A stretch of DNA of 64,000 nucleotides from Dama dama (taxonomy: Eukaryota > Chordata > Mammalia > Artiodactyla > Cervidae), in NCBI RefSeq assembly GCF_033118175.1, contig NC_083692.1, positions 90,624,501 through 90,688,500 on the forward strand, given 5' to 3'. Position numbers and translations under genes: made by a program. Below the pieces are notes generated by a model. It was not told the DNA's origin. It made no database searches and saw nothing but the letters and a program-made list of their open reading frames with translations. This document shows, piece by piece, positions 1-13,390 of the stretch (positions are counted from its first letter, which is position 1; each line of letters opens with the position of its first letter).

Positions 1-3000
1 GAAGTCACCTATTAGAAAGAATACCAGTGAGTACTTATTCTTTCTGCCTATGGAATGCCATTCATTTTCACATCTGATCTTTCCCTTATTAGTAGAAAGT
101 TATGGCTCTAAAATAAACTGAACTATAGAAATTCTCAAGTAATACATATCCATTATCTTAGAAAATACTTTTTCAGGTAATTTTCACAGTGCCCTCAAAA
201 AAGGTTTTCTATATTCTCCTTTGCCACTAAGTAGAAAGTTTTAAAAACAAAACGATTAAACAAAAAGACAAATTGGTCTTTTCCAGACATCGGAATGACA
301 ACTATACTTAAGGTTCTCAACTACCCAACAGATCAAACTTGGGTTTATGGATATTAATTCAATTAGTAACATTGGAATAACCCCAGTAATACGGAGAAAT
401 AGGGTAGTGCACCTACTTAATGGTATTCTCAAAATACATCAGTAAAAACAAGGAGCAAGAAAATAGAAACATCTTCTCCTCCTGCCCCATTATCTATAAT
501 TTTATCAATAATTTTAACTACCAAGAAGTGATTATCTTTTTGCCAGAAGAAAATATCCTACTCCAACCACAATTCACAAAGATGGCATTCCTAAATGTGG
601 GACTTGCCTTACACATCTAACAGATGTAACATTACAGGTCATGACCCAAGTAGAAATCTTCTTTATCCCAAAGACTAGGGGGTCGGAGACAAGCACTGAT
701 TTGTAACAGCAGAAGGGAGAACAGGTCTCTCACTTGTCTCACTCTTACATTCTCTCTTGTTAAGCATAAAACTGGGCTTAGGACTTTAAAGCGTAAAATT
801 GAAATAATATTCTCCAGCAAATTAAACAAAAAGGTATAAGTTCAAATGACAGGAAAAAGAAGTGGGTCACTGTTTAACAATTTCTGCTCTGAAAGCTTGT
901 TAATTTTGATTTCTAGCACTTAGCACAATAAACATTCAATTTACAAAATGATGCTGAAACAGCAGCCATTTTCTTACTTGAAGTTTAAAACTGTCAGAAC
1001 CTCCTTTAAAATTTGTGTTTTTCAGTAATTTAAAGAAATATATCAGTAATTGTGAGATTAAAACTGTAGCGTTATAAGGCCTATTGTATTAAAATGCTGA
1101 AAGACCCCGGTCTGTGTTGTCTTAGCGCCACTGTTCTTTTTCAAGATCATATGTAAAAAGGGTCATATCATACCTACTGAGGGAGAACTAAAGGAGAAAT
1201 ACAAACAAACAAAAATTAGGATCCAACTAAAAGAAGCTACGAGTAAAAAGGAATTCTATTTAACCTTAAGTAACACCCATTTTTGGTAATCCTTCATAGT
1301 ACAAAAAGATTTTCTGCTTTAAGAAAAATTTCATCCAAGTTATTTCTTTAAAAGGAGCTCCCCAATTGCATTTACGTATTGAAATAGAGTATGTTACTTC
1401 AGATAGGATGAAGGTGGGCAGAGTTTAAGCTAACAGATTAGAAAGCACAGAAAGAGTAATCCAAAAGCCAAAGAAATAAAAGCAGCCTTTAAAACTACAA
1501 TCTAAATCCACAGAAAAACAATTTAACCAATACAAAACCTGTTTCTTACAGCATTTTTCTCCTTTGGATTATTGATATTTATTGGTTTAATTTTTTAACA
1601 CAGAAAATATACTTACTATTTTCTAAGGTTCTGTCTTATTTTGGGCTTCTGATATCCAAATATGCAATGACTTAATTCCTAAAACCATTTTCCAAATGAT
1701 ATTTAAATGCTGAAGACACATATCTTCCATTTCTCTTCACAATACCAAGTTAAGAAAAATTTAAATAAGTAATCTCAAAAAACATCTGAAAAGTCTGTTT
1801 CTGTCCATACAACTGCCTAACAAAAACACCTTCTGCCAGACTCCCATCACTTTTTGAGGCTGTGTCATAATCTTTAAAGTCCAAAATGTGGGCAATTAAG
1901 CACTTTCTGGACTACATTAAACTGGGTTAACTTGTTTACTTGGTAACTGTTCTAAAGGTATAGCTTAAATGAAAGATGACTGTTTTCCATCTCTAGGCAA
2001 AGAAATATAAGCTGCACAATTTTCTAAGAATATGAATTATTAAAGCCTAGAAAGAAATGTTAAGGAAGATCTCAAAGAAAAGGATAACTGATACAGAGCA
2101 TTTAAGTGGAGTTATAAGTGAATAGAGAGAACTAAATGATACACTGAAGTTCTACCAAGATTTAACTATAAGCAGATCATCACTAATCTAGTGAGGTATA
2201 TTAAAGATTGATAAATAAATTGCCTTTAAACTTCATCTGATATGAGATCTTCCAACTTTTGAAAGGAGTTAAAGTATTTAACACAAAATAGAAGTACTAT
2301 TATGAAGTAGTGAAGAGCCTGAGTTCTGGAGTCAGGCCTAGGTATAAAACCTGTTCTTCCATTAGCTACATGAACTTAACCACGTTACCTAGCTTTCCAA
2401 ACGTCAAGCTCCTTCATCCATAATACAAGGAAAATAATAGCATTCACAGGGCGTTATACAAATTATATGATACAATGTATATGGAAAGAAAAGTAACAAG
2501 AGTATTACCTACTTATTAATTATTCAGTATATGCCAGGCATCATCATTATTTTAACTGCACATCTACAATAACACACTATGGTTACCTCTGGCAACTTTC
2601 AATGTATTACTTTGGAATTAACTTTGGTTTCTGAAAATAGGAAGACATCACTAGGGAAGGAAACAAATATAAGTTGTCTTGATAAATCTATCTAGCATAA
2701 GTGTAGCAGGTAAATCTCATAAAATGCTTACATTAAAATAAAAATCCCTTCACACACTTAATCTGAGTTTATATATTTAAACTTCTCAACTTCATTTCTT
2801 TAACTCAATAGTAAACACTCTGTCCTCTATCACTGATGTTGCTTTAGGTCAATAATTAAGAAGTAATAATCAATAATGCTATATATCGTGATATAGTTTT
2901 CAAAGATAAAGATGTCTGTTTTATCCTTTTCTTTCATTAATTCAATATCACAACTGAATTGAAATATTACACTAACTTTTTAATTAATATTTTCTAAATT

Positions 3001-4507
3001 TTGAAGAAACATGAAAATGACAAAAAAATACTTTATAGAGGGAAGAAAACATTCAAGAATAGGTCCAAAAGTTCACATTATTTACATTTCTACACTTTCT
3101 GAAGTCTTCTTTGTCATACTACTTAAAAGCATAAATACTGATACCCAGCTGTACTATACATTCATTATAATAGCTCTTCATAGCAGAAATTTATTTTTAA
3201 AAGGAAGAAGATGAGACAGATTCCAGAAGGTTCTTCTTGTTAAATGGTCTCTTCTCATAGACGACCCACCATGAACTGAGAGGCCCCCACTGCAGCAAGA
3301 CTATTTACAGTGAACCTATATTATCCAGCACCTCACATGTGAGCATTACAAGAATAACTGATGTTCAAAAACAAGAACATCACTTCTCAATCAACAAAGA
3401 TTACATTTAATTTAGGCTCTATGTCAATATATTTATTATATTTTCTCATACATATAAAATAAGTTCTTTGAAAAACTTTGATCACTCAACAGGGATGTTA
3501 TGTTTCCTATATAGCATGACTAGTAAGTTCAGAAAACTCTTCTTAAAAGTTTATGAATTAACAGGTAAAAAATGTGGTTTTAAAAGGCATGTCAAACATT
3601 CTACGCAAGCAGCTTAAATATTTCCAAAAAAACCAGGAACAAGAATGACTATGGAGGAAAACAGAAATGGTAAGACTTATATAAAGAAAGAAACACTGAA
3701 ATCTGGAAAAAAAAGAAGAACATAAAAACTAGAAAAGAAACAAAAATATTCATATAGATTATTAATATGTACATTACCAAGGTTTCTCTAAACTCAAACT
3801 GAGTACATATTAAACTTTTTCTAGTAGGCACACTTCATTTCTTGAGGGTTTCTAATTAACTTCACCAGGATTCTTAATAATGTACATACAAAGACAGTGT
3901 ACATGCTACCTCTTAGAATGTTACTTGATAAGATCAAATGAAACATTAAAAGGTTATCCAATTGTTCAACTTCTTAAGAAGCGTAGATGGAATTCCAACA
4001 TCTCAACTTGCTTCATTTGTAGCAATGCTTCCTAAGGTTCACCTAACTTCACATTCCAGGACGTCTGGCTCTAGGTGAAATTTTTTCCTCTGATTTCAAA
4101 TTACACGTATGTTAGGTTGTAAAACTTCTGAGCTACTAAAGAAATGTTCTAAAACTACATTTTAAAGTAACATGAAAAAAACTGGTCTGAGTCCAAATGT
4201 GCCTTCATCAACTAAGTATATTTCATTCCCATTAATGATAATCATCAGTGTCATACAAAAAGTTCCATCATTAACATAAAGGACAAGATTGTCTGTCAAT
4301 AATCAAAAAAAATAGCAGAGACTTCCAAAAAATTACATGAAATATTTTTAACATTCTAGTGGTCAATGTTTACCTCAGCCTATGTAGAAATATTATCATA
4401 ACTTAGAAGGTAACTATTTCTATTTTTATTCACAATAATATTGCACATAATAGTTCCACGTACACTTGTCATAACAGGTATTATAATAATTTATAAAAAA
4501 CACTTAC
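1..4507 (-). other. TENT2: TENT2 intron 11 (5' part), no coding sequence seen
   Basis: AT-rich intronic DNA after exon 11. I looked on the minus strand for the remaining C-terminal residues of TENT2 and did not find them. An old MIR-like SINE at about 2305-2540 is the only repeat I recognise. The short open frames in this stretch show no family features. Confidence 0.7.
2305..2545 (+). mobile_element. MIR SINE, diverged
   Basis: Matches the MIR pattern along its length: a tract like GAGTTCTGGAGTCAGGCCTA near the start, loss of the central CTTGGGCAAGTTAC-like core to a diverged form, and a tail with TATGCCAGGCATC. Ancient, with no coding role. Confidence 0.5.
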
Positions 4508-4551
4508 TGGGTAAATTTTTTGGATGGATGGAAGGATGGGTTCAGGTAAGG
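4508..4551 (-). CDS. TENT2: TENT2 coding exon 11 (residues 339-353)
   Basis: A short 44-bp exon between TTTTATAG and GTAAGT. It encodes TLPEPILPSIQKIYP (human has PSLQKIYP) and ends on a codon boundary. It is too short to stand out as an open frame; it was found by following the protein. The next residues (ESFSP in the human protein) do not occur in 1-4507, so exon 12 must lie beyond the left edge. Confidence 0.93.
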
Positions 4552-5498
4552 CTATAAAAAGAAAAAGTTTAAAGCTGCCGTGATTCATGTAATTCATTTT
4601 ACAAAGCAATTAATTTGTCAGCTACCCACAGGTATAAGACTATATGGGTTTATGCTAAAATTCAACAGTTTTCACATATTTTGTGAAATTAATTCTGATC
4701 CCTAAAAATTAAAATTCAAAATATATCAAAGTTGACATTTTAAGGTCTATTAATAAGTTATGTATACTTCTATGTAAACCAATGTTCCTTACATGGTTTT
4801 AGAAAAATAGATCATCAATAAATGGACACACATTTGGTCCAACACTAGACACACACACACAAAATAAGCAAGAGAAGGATTGTGCTACAGATATTAAACA
4901 GACATTGTTAAGATGGTTCTAACTATCAAAAAAAACTTTGAAAGTACAGTCCAATGGCACTACATCGTAAGAATAACAGCTCTATCATAATTGTTCCTTT
5001 ATTATTTAATTTCTTCTAACAATAATATCAAAATTGAGATAGTTTTAGAAAACTGATCTACTGAGGAAGAAACAATTGAAAAAAAAATCTTCAACTTCAT
5101 TTATATATTTTAAAAAAGAAAACCTCAGCAAAGTTTAGAAATCTAAATCAGGAGATCTGCACCAATCCGCTATAAAATAAAATTTTATACAAAAGAATCA
5201 ATATCTTCATATGTCACTGTATTTTTAACTGCCATTCTTCACCCTTCAACAGCTTTCCCCGAATCCAATTTCATTAAATGCATTAACTGTAATTTCACAT
5301 CATTATAATGTAGATGGAACAACAAGAAAGGCAAAGTGCTTAATACTTACAATATATGAAACAACTATAAAATACAGTGTCTTGAATATGGTAAGATACA
5401 AATAACACATTTATAAGATTTCTTTAAGATTAAAGACCAATACAATACTCCATAGTAAACTATGTGCTTAAGAATTATAAATACATTATATAGACAGC

Positions 5499-5693
5499 TG
5501 ACCCTTGAATAACTCAGGGGTCAGGGGTGCCAACCCCTGTATAGTTGAAAATCTGCATGCAACTTTACAGTTGGCTCTCCATATCTGAGGTTTTAAATCT
5601 ACAGATTCAACCAACTACAGATCATGTAATAAATAAAAATCTGTAAGTAGACCCGCACAATTCAAACCTATGCTGTTCAAGGATCAACTATAG
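5499..5693. mobile_element. Short inverted-repeat DNA transposon remnant
   Basis: The left end GCTGACCCTTGAATAACTC and the reverse complement of the right end, GTTGATCCTTGAACAGCATA, are clear imperfect terminal inverted repeats. The element is bordered by TA on both sides, as in mariner/Tigger-type insertions. It is about 195 bp with no transposase. The family name is not certain. Confidence 0.5.
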
Positions 5694-7061
5694 TTAAATA
5701 AATTCAGCAACAAAGAATCATTAATTCACTTTTAATCTGCTATTTAGCAAAAATTTTTAAATGAGTACTGGAATACATTAATGAACACAAAATCAACCAT
5801 TATGATCAATTTATATGGTCTCCAACTATGATTATAAATGTATAAATTTTTACCACATAGTACAAAGTAGGATGCTTTATTTAAATATCTTTTCTGTATC
5901 ACACTTTACTCCCAAGTTGAAAATTAGAACAAAATAATAAATAAAATAAAATTAGAATAAATTTCCATGATAGTATGGAATGTTCACAATATATGACTAA
6001 GAATATTAGGGGAAAAAAACTCACTCATTACTTACCAGAATCACCCTCAGGAATTAAGGCTATGTATCTTCTTTCCCTAAAGGCATTCAAATGCTCAAAT
6101 TCTAGAAGACCCTACAAATAAACTCAAGCCCCAGTCACTTAATCTTAAAAGTCTCTGTATTTGTCTAACATTTTAATAGAATTTTAATAATTTTCATTAT
6201 AACATAGATGACAAATTGAAAACTCTGACTAGAAATTAGTTTAAGTTTTAAGTCTAGAAATCTAAACTCTATACCCATTGAACACTCCCAGTAAAATAAA
6301 AGACTGTAGAAACTTTTTAAAAAATATTATCGCATTCTTGTGACCGAATCACAACTAGAATGCCAGGAGAGAAAAATAAACACAAAACACTGGAATAGGG
6401 TCTTTCAATAGATAAAGAGTCTTTAGAACTAAGCACTGTGGAAGTTTTTGAGGGCAGGGTTATCATTCAATAAATCCCTTGCCTTAAAGATTTAAAAATA
6501 CTAGTCATTAGAGAAGCAATTAACGTACCCTGGCAATTATTTATCAATGCTATCCTGATAGTAACCTCGAAACATTTAGTAGTTTTTCCAAATATTTTAT
6601 TCCAAAGCAATACAGATTCTGGAAGAATCTCTGTAACATCTATTATGATATCTATTTTGAAGTCATAATATTTTGCTCTCTAAAAAGCAAAATAAGACAA
6701 GTTTATTATTAAAATAAAAGACCAATAGATTATACCTTGAACAGACTTAATCTATACAATTTTACTTTGCCTGTATTTCGAATGAGACCTTTCTTGTCAG
6801 GCCTTCACTAATTTATACACACACACGTTCCATGCTAATTCATCAAAGATTACACTAATAAAAAAAAAAAGCAGATCCTCAACAACACTAAACAACCACT
6901 AATTCTGAAAATGCAAGAACAATTTAAAAATGCCTAAAGATAGATCTATACCTGGTAACGTGGTAAACAGTCCACGACTATTCATTCACTCATATTATTG
7001 TTTCTAACCAATTGACACTTTTGCCTTTACTATTAACTTTTTTTTTTAATGTTGACTCACC

Positions 7062-7300
7062 TATTTCTTTTTTTTTTTCCATTTATTTTTATTAGTTGGA
7101 GGCTAATTAGTTGGAGGCTAATTAACTTTACAATACTGTAGTGGTTTTTGCCATACATTGACATGAAATCATCCCTCTGGGTCTTCCCAGTGCACCAGCC
7201 CCGAGCACTTGTCTCATGCATCCAACCTGGGCTGGTGATCTGTTTCACCCTTGATAATATACATGTTTCGATGCTGTTCTCTCAAAACACTCTTAATATT
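7062..7300 (-). mobile_element. Ruminant L1 3'-end fragment
   Basis: On the minus strand this reads as the 3' UTR end of a ruminant L1, finishing in TTAGCCTCCAACTAATAAAA and an A-rich tail (the T run near 7065-7079 on the plus strand). A 15-bp piece, TTAGTTGGAGGCTAA, is duplicated in tandem at about 7094-7122. The element is 5'-truncated. Confidence 0.75.
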
Positions 7301-7384
7301 AGATTGCTAGTAAACTCTCTTCTCAATGAGTTTTCCCCTCATGCTTTCAGGAGTCACATTTTCAAGCATATGCAGTTTGTAATT

Positions 7385-7550
7385 GGGGCTTCCCAGGTGG
7401 CTCAGACAATAAAGAATCTGCCTGCAATGCAGGAGATCCAGATTCTATCCCTGGTCTGGGAAGATCCCCTAGAGTAGGGAATGGCTACCTACTCCAGTAT
7501 TCTTGCCTGGAAAATTCCACGGACAGAGGAGCCTGGCATGCTACAGTCCT
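7385..7550 (+). mobile_element. Bov-tA SINE
   Basis: The 5' part GGGGCTTCCCAGGTGGCTCA and the downstream CTACTCCAGTATTCTTGCCT and GGACAGAGGAGCCTGGCATG are diagnostic of the ruminant Bov-tA family. The tail past CTACAGTCC is missing. Confidence 0.9.
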
Positions 7551-7677
7551 AATTGTTGAAATTTGTGCTAGGAAATGCATTAATTAACCTTTTCAACCTT
7601 TCTACATAGAGAGGACCTGTTTCCTTTCTCTGTTCATGGCAGAAAAGACATTAAAGCATTTAAAGTTAAATGAAACT

Positions 7678-7800
7678 TAAAGGTCATCTAATCTAACTAT
7701 TAGTGTTACAGACGAATATTAAGGCCAGCAAGGTAGAATTACTTGGCCAAAATCACAAAAATTAGTTAACTGTGGCAGAGCTAAAACTGCTCAATACACC
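7678..7800 (-). mobile_element. MIR SINE, diverged
   Basis: The order of motifs (TCATCTAATCTAAC, TTACAGACGAATATTAAGGC, TACTTGGCCAAAATCACA, TTAGTTAACTGTGGCAGAGC) follows a reversed MIR. Strongly decayed. Confidence 0.45.
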
Positions 7801-8088
7801 TGAAGAGTCTTGCATGACAAGAAAAGCAATTACTTATTTCAATCTCTCTAATTTCTTCTAGGGAGGAATGGGTTAAATCTGCCAAAGTACAGAATTACAC
7901 AGTAAGTATGTCTGGGTAGCTGATGTCTTTTAACAAATACCTAGAAATGGCTGATTCGAGTGCCATAAATTACTAATCACCTTAGTAAATAAGACGACTT
8001 TGTCAAGAATAAAATACATTTAACAAAATCTAAACCAAGTTTTAACATGATTTTATCACACTGGTAAAACACTAATATATGAATTTGT

Positions 8089-8205
8089 CCTTTTTTGGTC
8101 ATGTTGCACAGCATGAAGGATCTTAGTCTCCCAATCAGTTATGGAACCCAAGTCCTCCGCAGCAGAAGTGTGGCGTCTTAACCACTGGACCACCAGGGAA
8201 GTCCC
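8089..8205 (-). mobile_element. CHR-type tRNA-derived SINE
   Basis: On the minus strand it opens GGGACTTCCCTGGTGGTCCA, the start of the cetartiodactyl CHR SINE family. It keeps the box-B-like GGGTTCCATAACT in a degraded form and ends AACATGACCAAAAAAGG. It is not a tRNA gene. Confidence 0.8.
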
Positions 8206-9029
8206 ACTAATATCTGAATTACTGCTTACAAAACCTCCATGGAGCCTCTGTGATTAAAGTACATTTCCTAAAAAAGCAATCAAATTAAAATTTCTAATGT
8301 AACCCAAAAGAATGGAGGGATAGGGCACATATTGTGAATGTTCATGCATGTTATATGTTTTAGTCAAATATGATGTTTAAACCACAACTAAAACTAAAAA
8401 ATGAATAGACACTAGGTGGTAATACATAAGTGTTAGCCATATTATTCTTCATATTTTATAAAAGAATTATTTCTAACCAATTCTATTTGTCATGAAAGTA
8501 AACTGCAATCCACAAAAGAATACAGTTCACTACAAAAGCATCAAAGGTAATGTTTCACACTGAACTATAAAATTGAACAAAAATAACTGGTGATATGTAA
8601 AGTAGCATCTAAAACAGCCAACATCGCTTTGGTGCGGCAAATCAATCATCAAACTCGTATATATCCAAGACTGTTCAGCAACAAAAATATTATAATTAGC
8701 TTGAAATATTTTAACAACAGAGGAAGAATATCTAACCTTTCTGATCATCACTGAATCACAAAATTTTGGCCCATTTAAACTATTTTAAGTCTCTCTCAGA
8801 ATCTGAAAAAAAATTCATTTGATTTCATTGTTCAGCTAAAAATATACTTACTTTATATATAATAAAAATATCTATAACTACAGTAATATATAAAGAAAAT
8901 AAATACTACTGTCTATAAATAAAATAATAAAAAAAAAAATAAAATAAAATAAATATTACTGTCTATAAATATGCCAGACAAATTTCTGGCATATACCTTT
9001 TCAATATTTGTATACATATGAATATATAC

Positions 9030-9430
9030 ATTCATAGCAACTATTTTTTGAATAAAATTGGTATTTTATTGTGCATGACAGCATATCATGAGTTTCCTTC
9101 TATTTCAATAACTTTAAAACATGATTTTTAGTGTTTATATAAATTTTTAGTGTGTTCATATAAATGTAATATTCATATTAAATTTTAGTGTTCATATAAA
9201 TTTAACATTAGGATATATCATAATTAATTTCACCATTAAATTAATGGGTTTTTTATAATCTTAAATTATTTTTAATCTTTTATAATTTGAACAAATACCA
9301 TGAAAATAGCTTTATATAAATTCATATAAACATCCCTCATTATTTATCTGAGGATAAATTTCTAGATATGAAATCACTGAGTGAAAGGGTATAAACATAA
9401 ATATTACAACACTGCTTTCTAAACTGTGAA
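9030..9430 (-). mobile_element. Probable old L1 3' UTR fragment
   Basis: Motifs such as AAACATCCCTCATTATT, GGATAAATTTCTAGATATG and AGTGAAAGGGTATAAACAT follow the common L1M 3' UTR order on the reverse strand. Internally it carries repeated TTAGTGT(T)TATATAAAT units at 9127-9205. Confidence 0.4.
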
Positions 9431-9952
9431 ACATTAAGCCAGAACACATCACAGCCTAGACATACTGGTAAATGGTCTTACATTAGTTAACATCAAGTAT
9501 TTCATCCAATCTCCAGGACAGCCCATAGAAAATAAAAGCTCCTTTAAACCAACATGAAAATCATTTAGAGAAAAAGGAAAATAATTTAATTCCTGGTTCA
9601 AGTGAAAAATAAAAAGAACATCATGAATGGTGCTTGAGTTTATTTTTACAGGCCTCTAAACATTCATCTGGCTTAAGACAATGGGTCCACAATACAGTGG
9701 CGAAAGTTCTTTGAATACTAAAGCAAATATAGGAAATTGTCAAAATTTAAAAATACAATGAAACTTCTTTATAATGTTTTCCAGGGGTAACATTACCTAA
9801 AACACTTGTTCAAAGCAGGAAAGTAGGAAATGTGCCTTAGAAAAAAACTTTTTAAAACGATATCTGAGTATAAGATCAACAGGAAAGACACCATAATCAA
9901 GTTTAACTGCATTTCCATTTTAAAAATTAGAAAAAAACCCCATAATACTTAC

Positions 9953-10081
9953 TTTGTAAATAGTGCAAAACCATCAGTACAAGACTATAGCTGCTTAAAG
10001 TACCGCGACTGGCGTCATTTATATCATGGTGACTGGCCCACTTCTTAATCACCAGTACTAACGGACGAACTCGATTTTCAA
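9953..10081 (-). CDS. TENT2: TENT2 coding exon 10 (residues 296-339)
   Basis: A 129-bp exon between a CTTTCAG acceptor and GTAAGT. It encodes LENRVRPLVLVIKKWASHH, DINDASRGTLSSYSLVLM and VLHYLQ. The RVRPLVLVIKKW helix and the GTLSSYS motif are hallmarks of the central and PAP-associated domains that bind the nucleotide. D315 replaces the Gln seen at this point in the human protein. The exon ends one base into codon 339. Confidence 0.96.
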
Positions 10082-10468
10082 CTGAAAGTAAAATTAAAAC
10101 TTAAAAATGGTAAGAAGACATTTCTTCTTTCAAGTTTCGTTGAAAGTTTACATTATTTCCCAACTCCATGCCGATAGAAAGGGCAATCCCTCCTGCTATT
10201 AAACATTTTGCTTAACCATAGATATGTCTTATTTCTATATAAAACATACTTCAGTTACTTTTTTAAAATTACAAACTATCAAAATTCCTTTTACTGAGTT
10301 ATATAACTGGTGGTATGTGATTTCAGTGTAGTAACACATTACATATATAAGAAAGTGAGACATATTGTACACAAACATAATTAAAGAGGTGTCACACATC
10401 TTTATAAAGGAATAAAGGATAAACAGAGAAGGTAATAATTATCTGGAAATAAACACAAGAAAACTTAC
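10082..10468 (-). other. TENT2: TENT2 intron 9
   Basis: A 387-bp intron with standard GT and AG ends. I see nothing else in it. Confidence 0.8.
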
Positions 10469-10545
10469 GGTATGCATAAGTTCTGAGAAGGAATGTGTTT
10501 CTTATTCCAACAATATTGTTTACATTCAAGTCGAACTCCACACAA
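10469..10545 (-). CDS. TENT2: TENT2 coding exon 9, third catalytic aspartate
   Basis: A 77-bp exon between AAAATAG and GTAAGT. It encodes residues 270-295, SCVEFDLNVNNIVGIRN then TFLLRTYAY. D275 in the EFDLN motif is the third metal-binding acidic residue of the catalytic triad. NNIVGIRNT is strongly conserved among GLD2-type enzymes and leads into the central domain. Confidence 0.96.
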
Positions 10546-13390
10546 CTATTTTCAAAAAAAAATAAAAATTTCAGCTCAAGTACAAATTAAACTAACTCCC
10601 TAGTAACTAAATTTATATCCATCCATTCATCCAATGATACAAAAATGTCATGGGCCCAAAGACAACTTTTAGTATGATCTGATATTGAAAGATATGTATT
10701 ATACCAGTAAGGCTACAATCACTCTTAACAAAAAAAGTTTTCATTTTGTAATACTTTTCAGATAAACAAAACTGTATAACCAAACATACTTCTGGGCAAG
10801 TTATCCCACTGTTATAAATTCTCAATCAATTTTGAATGACAGCAACATTTGCTTTAAAACAATAGGAATGAAAAGCCAAATAAAGTACAGGTGAAAAAAA
10901 ATAAAAGCTCTGTCTACACTTTATTTTCCCTCCAAAAGGGTTACTAAATTATAATATCATAACAAATTTGGCTATTGATGTCTAATAAAAACAGTAAGAG
11001 CCAAACACCTAACAGAAGGGACACTTCTTTGAAACCAAAGGTATCATGCAATTCACAACTTAGAAAACACAGCAATAACAATGGTATATGTAAAGAACGG
11101 CTAAACTCAAAATGACTACTTAATGCGTAAGTAACAGGCTCATATACTATCAGGTCAAATTTTTGTACAATGAGTCTTTTTGTGAAAAGTGCCTTAAATA
11201 AAAGCATAAAATTCCTTTCTATAGTTTTTAACTGTAAAATCTGAAATATACCATTTCAGATTTTGTTATGGGAAAAGAAATCCTATAATCTTTCGATTAT
11301 TCATGCATGTTAATAAACATGGATAGTGATATTAAAATTTCAGATGTATTTGGCTTTGGGAAGCTTATGGTGTAACAGTAGAGTTACATTCTTTAATTGT
11401 GCTTGTACAAATCTAACACGGAAACTAGTTTGCACTCTCTCTGTGTAACTTAAAGAGGAAAAAAACACTTAGATGGAAACTAGTCTGCAATTAAAAACTT
11501 TCCAAAAATATGAATCCAGAGCTTAAAAAATATCCACAGTGCTTTCTTCAATTCTACTTCTGGAAATACTGAAGTACTCCTTAACATGGAAATAATTTTA
11601 TGCTTATTTAAACAGGGAATGGTTAAGTTAATGACAGTAAATCCACTCAGGGAAATACTGTAAACTGATTGAAAATAAAACCAGAAGACATTCAATGATT
11701 CAAGCATTCATGCTATATTGCTAAGTAATAAAGTATGAGCTCAATTTTACTTTTAAAAGCTCTTATGCATTCATATGCATAAAGAAGGGACTGAAAGGTT
11801 AACACCAAAACATTAACATGTTATATCTGAATGATCAAAATGCAGTTGTTCCTTCTTCTTAATGACGCATATATAGAAGGATGATAAAATGGTGCTTATA
11901 AAGAACATTTAACAATGAAAAAACCATGAATGATAACCTTAAATTGAAAAAGAATAAAATTGTTTATACAATTACAGCTACAACCATTTTTAAAAACAAT
12001 TATAATCAGTTAATAGTTTTATTTATATTTACTGTTTGTTATATTATTTATAACTACAATCATTTTTAAAAATGATTATAATCAGCTAACAGTTTTGTTT
12101 ACATATATGTTTTATCTCCCTATATCTTTGTGCTTTAAAAATACTCCACCATTGGGGAAAAAAATGTTCCACTGTTACTTGAGAGAAATTTAGTAAATCT
12201 TTATAGACTGGATGGATGTTTGGATGAAGGAAGAGCAAAGTTTGAGCCATCACTTATCTAAAGATTTGTTTAAAAAAAAAAAAGGAAAAAATATAAATAT
12301 TCAGTCAATTTTGATTATCTGCAGTAGTTATTTTCTACACAGTGATCACAAACACTGAATTAGTGATTTACTGAGCCACTGCTCCTATGGGAAACAAAGG
12401 TTAGGTTTCCAGGAGCCCCCAGTCACATCTTTATCAGCCTATTTATCAATATGCCTACAGTCACATTTTCATCAACTGATCAATATGTAACTTTGTTTTA
12501 TGTAAGTTTCTATTTAAAGACATTTAATATGCTGTTCATTCAATAAAAGTGAAGTCATTGCAGAGCACTACTCATCCCTAAATAAAACACATCTAACACA
12601 CCAGTAAGGCACATCACAGCTTTGTGCACAAAACATCTACAACACCTCAGCACAATGCTAGGAGGTCATTTTAAACAGCAAATTTATGCACAAAAGCACA
12701 AAACTGTGAAAAACACACTAATTAGTCTGTGAAAAGGAATCTGTTCAGCATATGAGAGGTGAAACAAAAGGACAAGTGTATCATACTGTTAAACTCATTT
12801 GGGAAGATGTACATCAGGTGACTAAAAATTTGCCCACTCTGTGCAGGTTTATAAAATCATACAAGTGTTACAAGTATTAATTCAGGGGGTTACAAAATAA
12901 ATTTTATCAAGTAGGCGAATTCACAAATATGAGATCCATGAATAATGAGGATCAAGTGTATATACCTATATAAATTCTAATAATAATGCTTATAAGAAAT
13001 TCAGAACCTAAACTATTAATAGTAGAACATGTAGATATAATTATACTAGTAACAACCTCTTCTGATATAAACATGCATCAAATTTCATGAATTAAGATAT
13101 GTTCTCAGAGCATATTATATTTCCAAAAGGAAGAGATCATTTAAAAATCTAAAATACTATATTCTTTTAGCTATGTATAGTCTCAAATATTCAAAATGTC
13201 AACCAGAATAGCTAAGAGAGTTAAGCATGAACAACTGCACAGATTATTTCAAAAAAATCGTCTAAGAGAACAAATCATTTCCAAAAACTAATGAAGCTAT
13301 TATGCAACAGCACACCCTCCTTAATTATCTACCTCAGGAGAATAGCTAAAAATTATCTAAAGCAACTGAAAAAATTCAGTAACTACTTAC
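10546..13390 (-). other. TENT2: TENT2 intron 8
   Basis: A 2.8-kb AT-rich intron. The only structure seen is a diverged two-copy tandem repeat at about 11976-12103. I recognise no mobile element. Confidence 0.7.
11976..12103. repeat. Two-copy tandem repeat, period 75 bp
   Basis: The unit holding CATTTTTAAAAACAATTATA, AATCAGTTAATAGTTTTATT recurs about 75 bases downstream as CATTTTTAAAAATGATTATA, AATCAGCTAACAGTTTTGTT. The second copy contains a short palindrome, ATCATTTTTAAAAATGAT. Confidence 0.6.

Larger units (their letters stand above)
4552..9952 (-). other. TENT2: TENT2 intron 10
   Basis: A 5.4-kb intron. It contains a TIR-bounded DNA-transposon remnant (5499-5693), an L1 3' end (7062-7300), a Bov-tA SINE (7385-7550), an old MIR (about 7678-7800), a CHR SINE (8089-8205) and a probable old L1 3' UTR fragment (about 9030-9430). 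The rest is AT-rich DNA in which I see no gene or repeat. Confidence 0.7.

Noticed and set aside
1..4507. Search for TENT2 exon 12 and later exons
   Set aside because: None of the expected residues (for example ESFSP or IEWRNKY) is encoded on the minus strand here, so they must lie outside the window.
6010..6075. Possible TENT2 exon ending at a good donor (GTAAGTAATG on the minus strand near 6033)
   Set aside because: The translated sequence does not match any part of the protein, and exons 10 and 11 already join in phase without it. Treated as a cryptic donor only.
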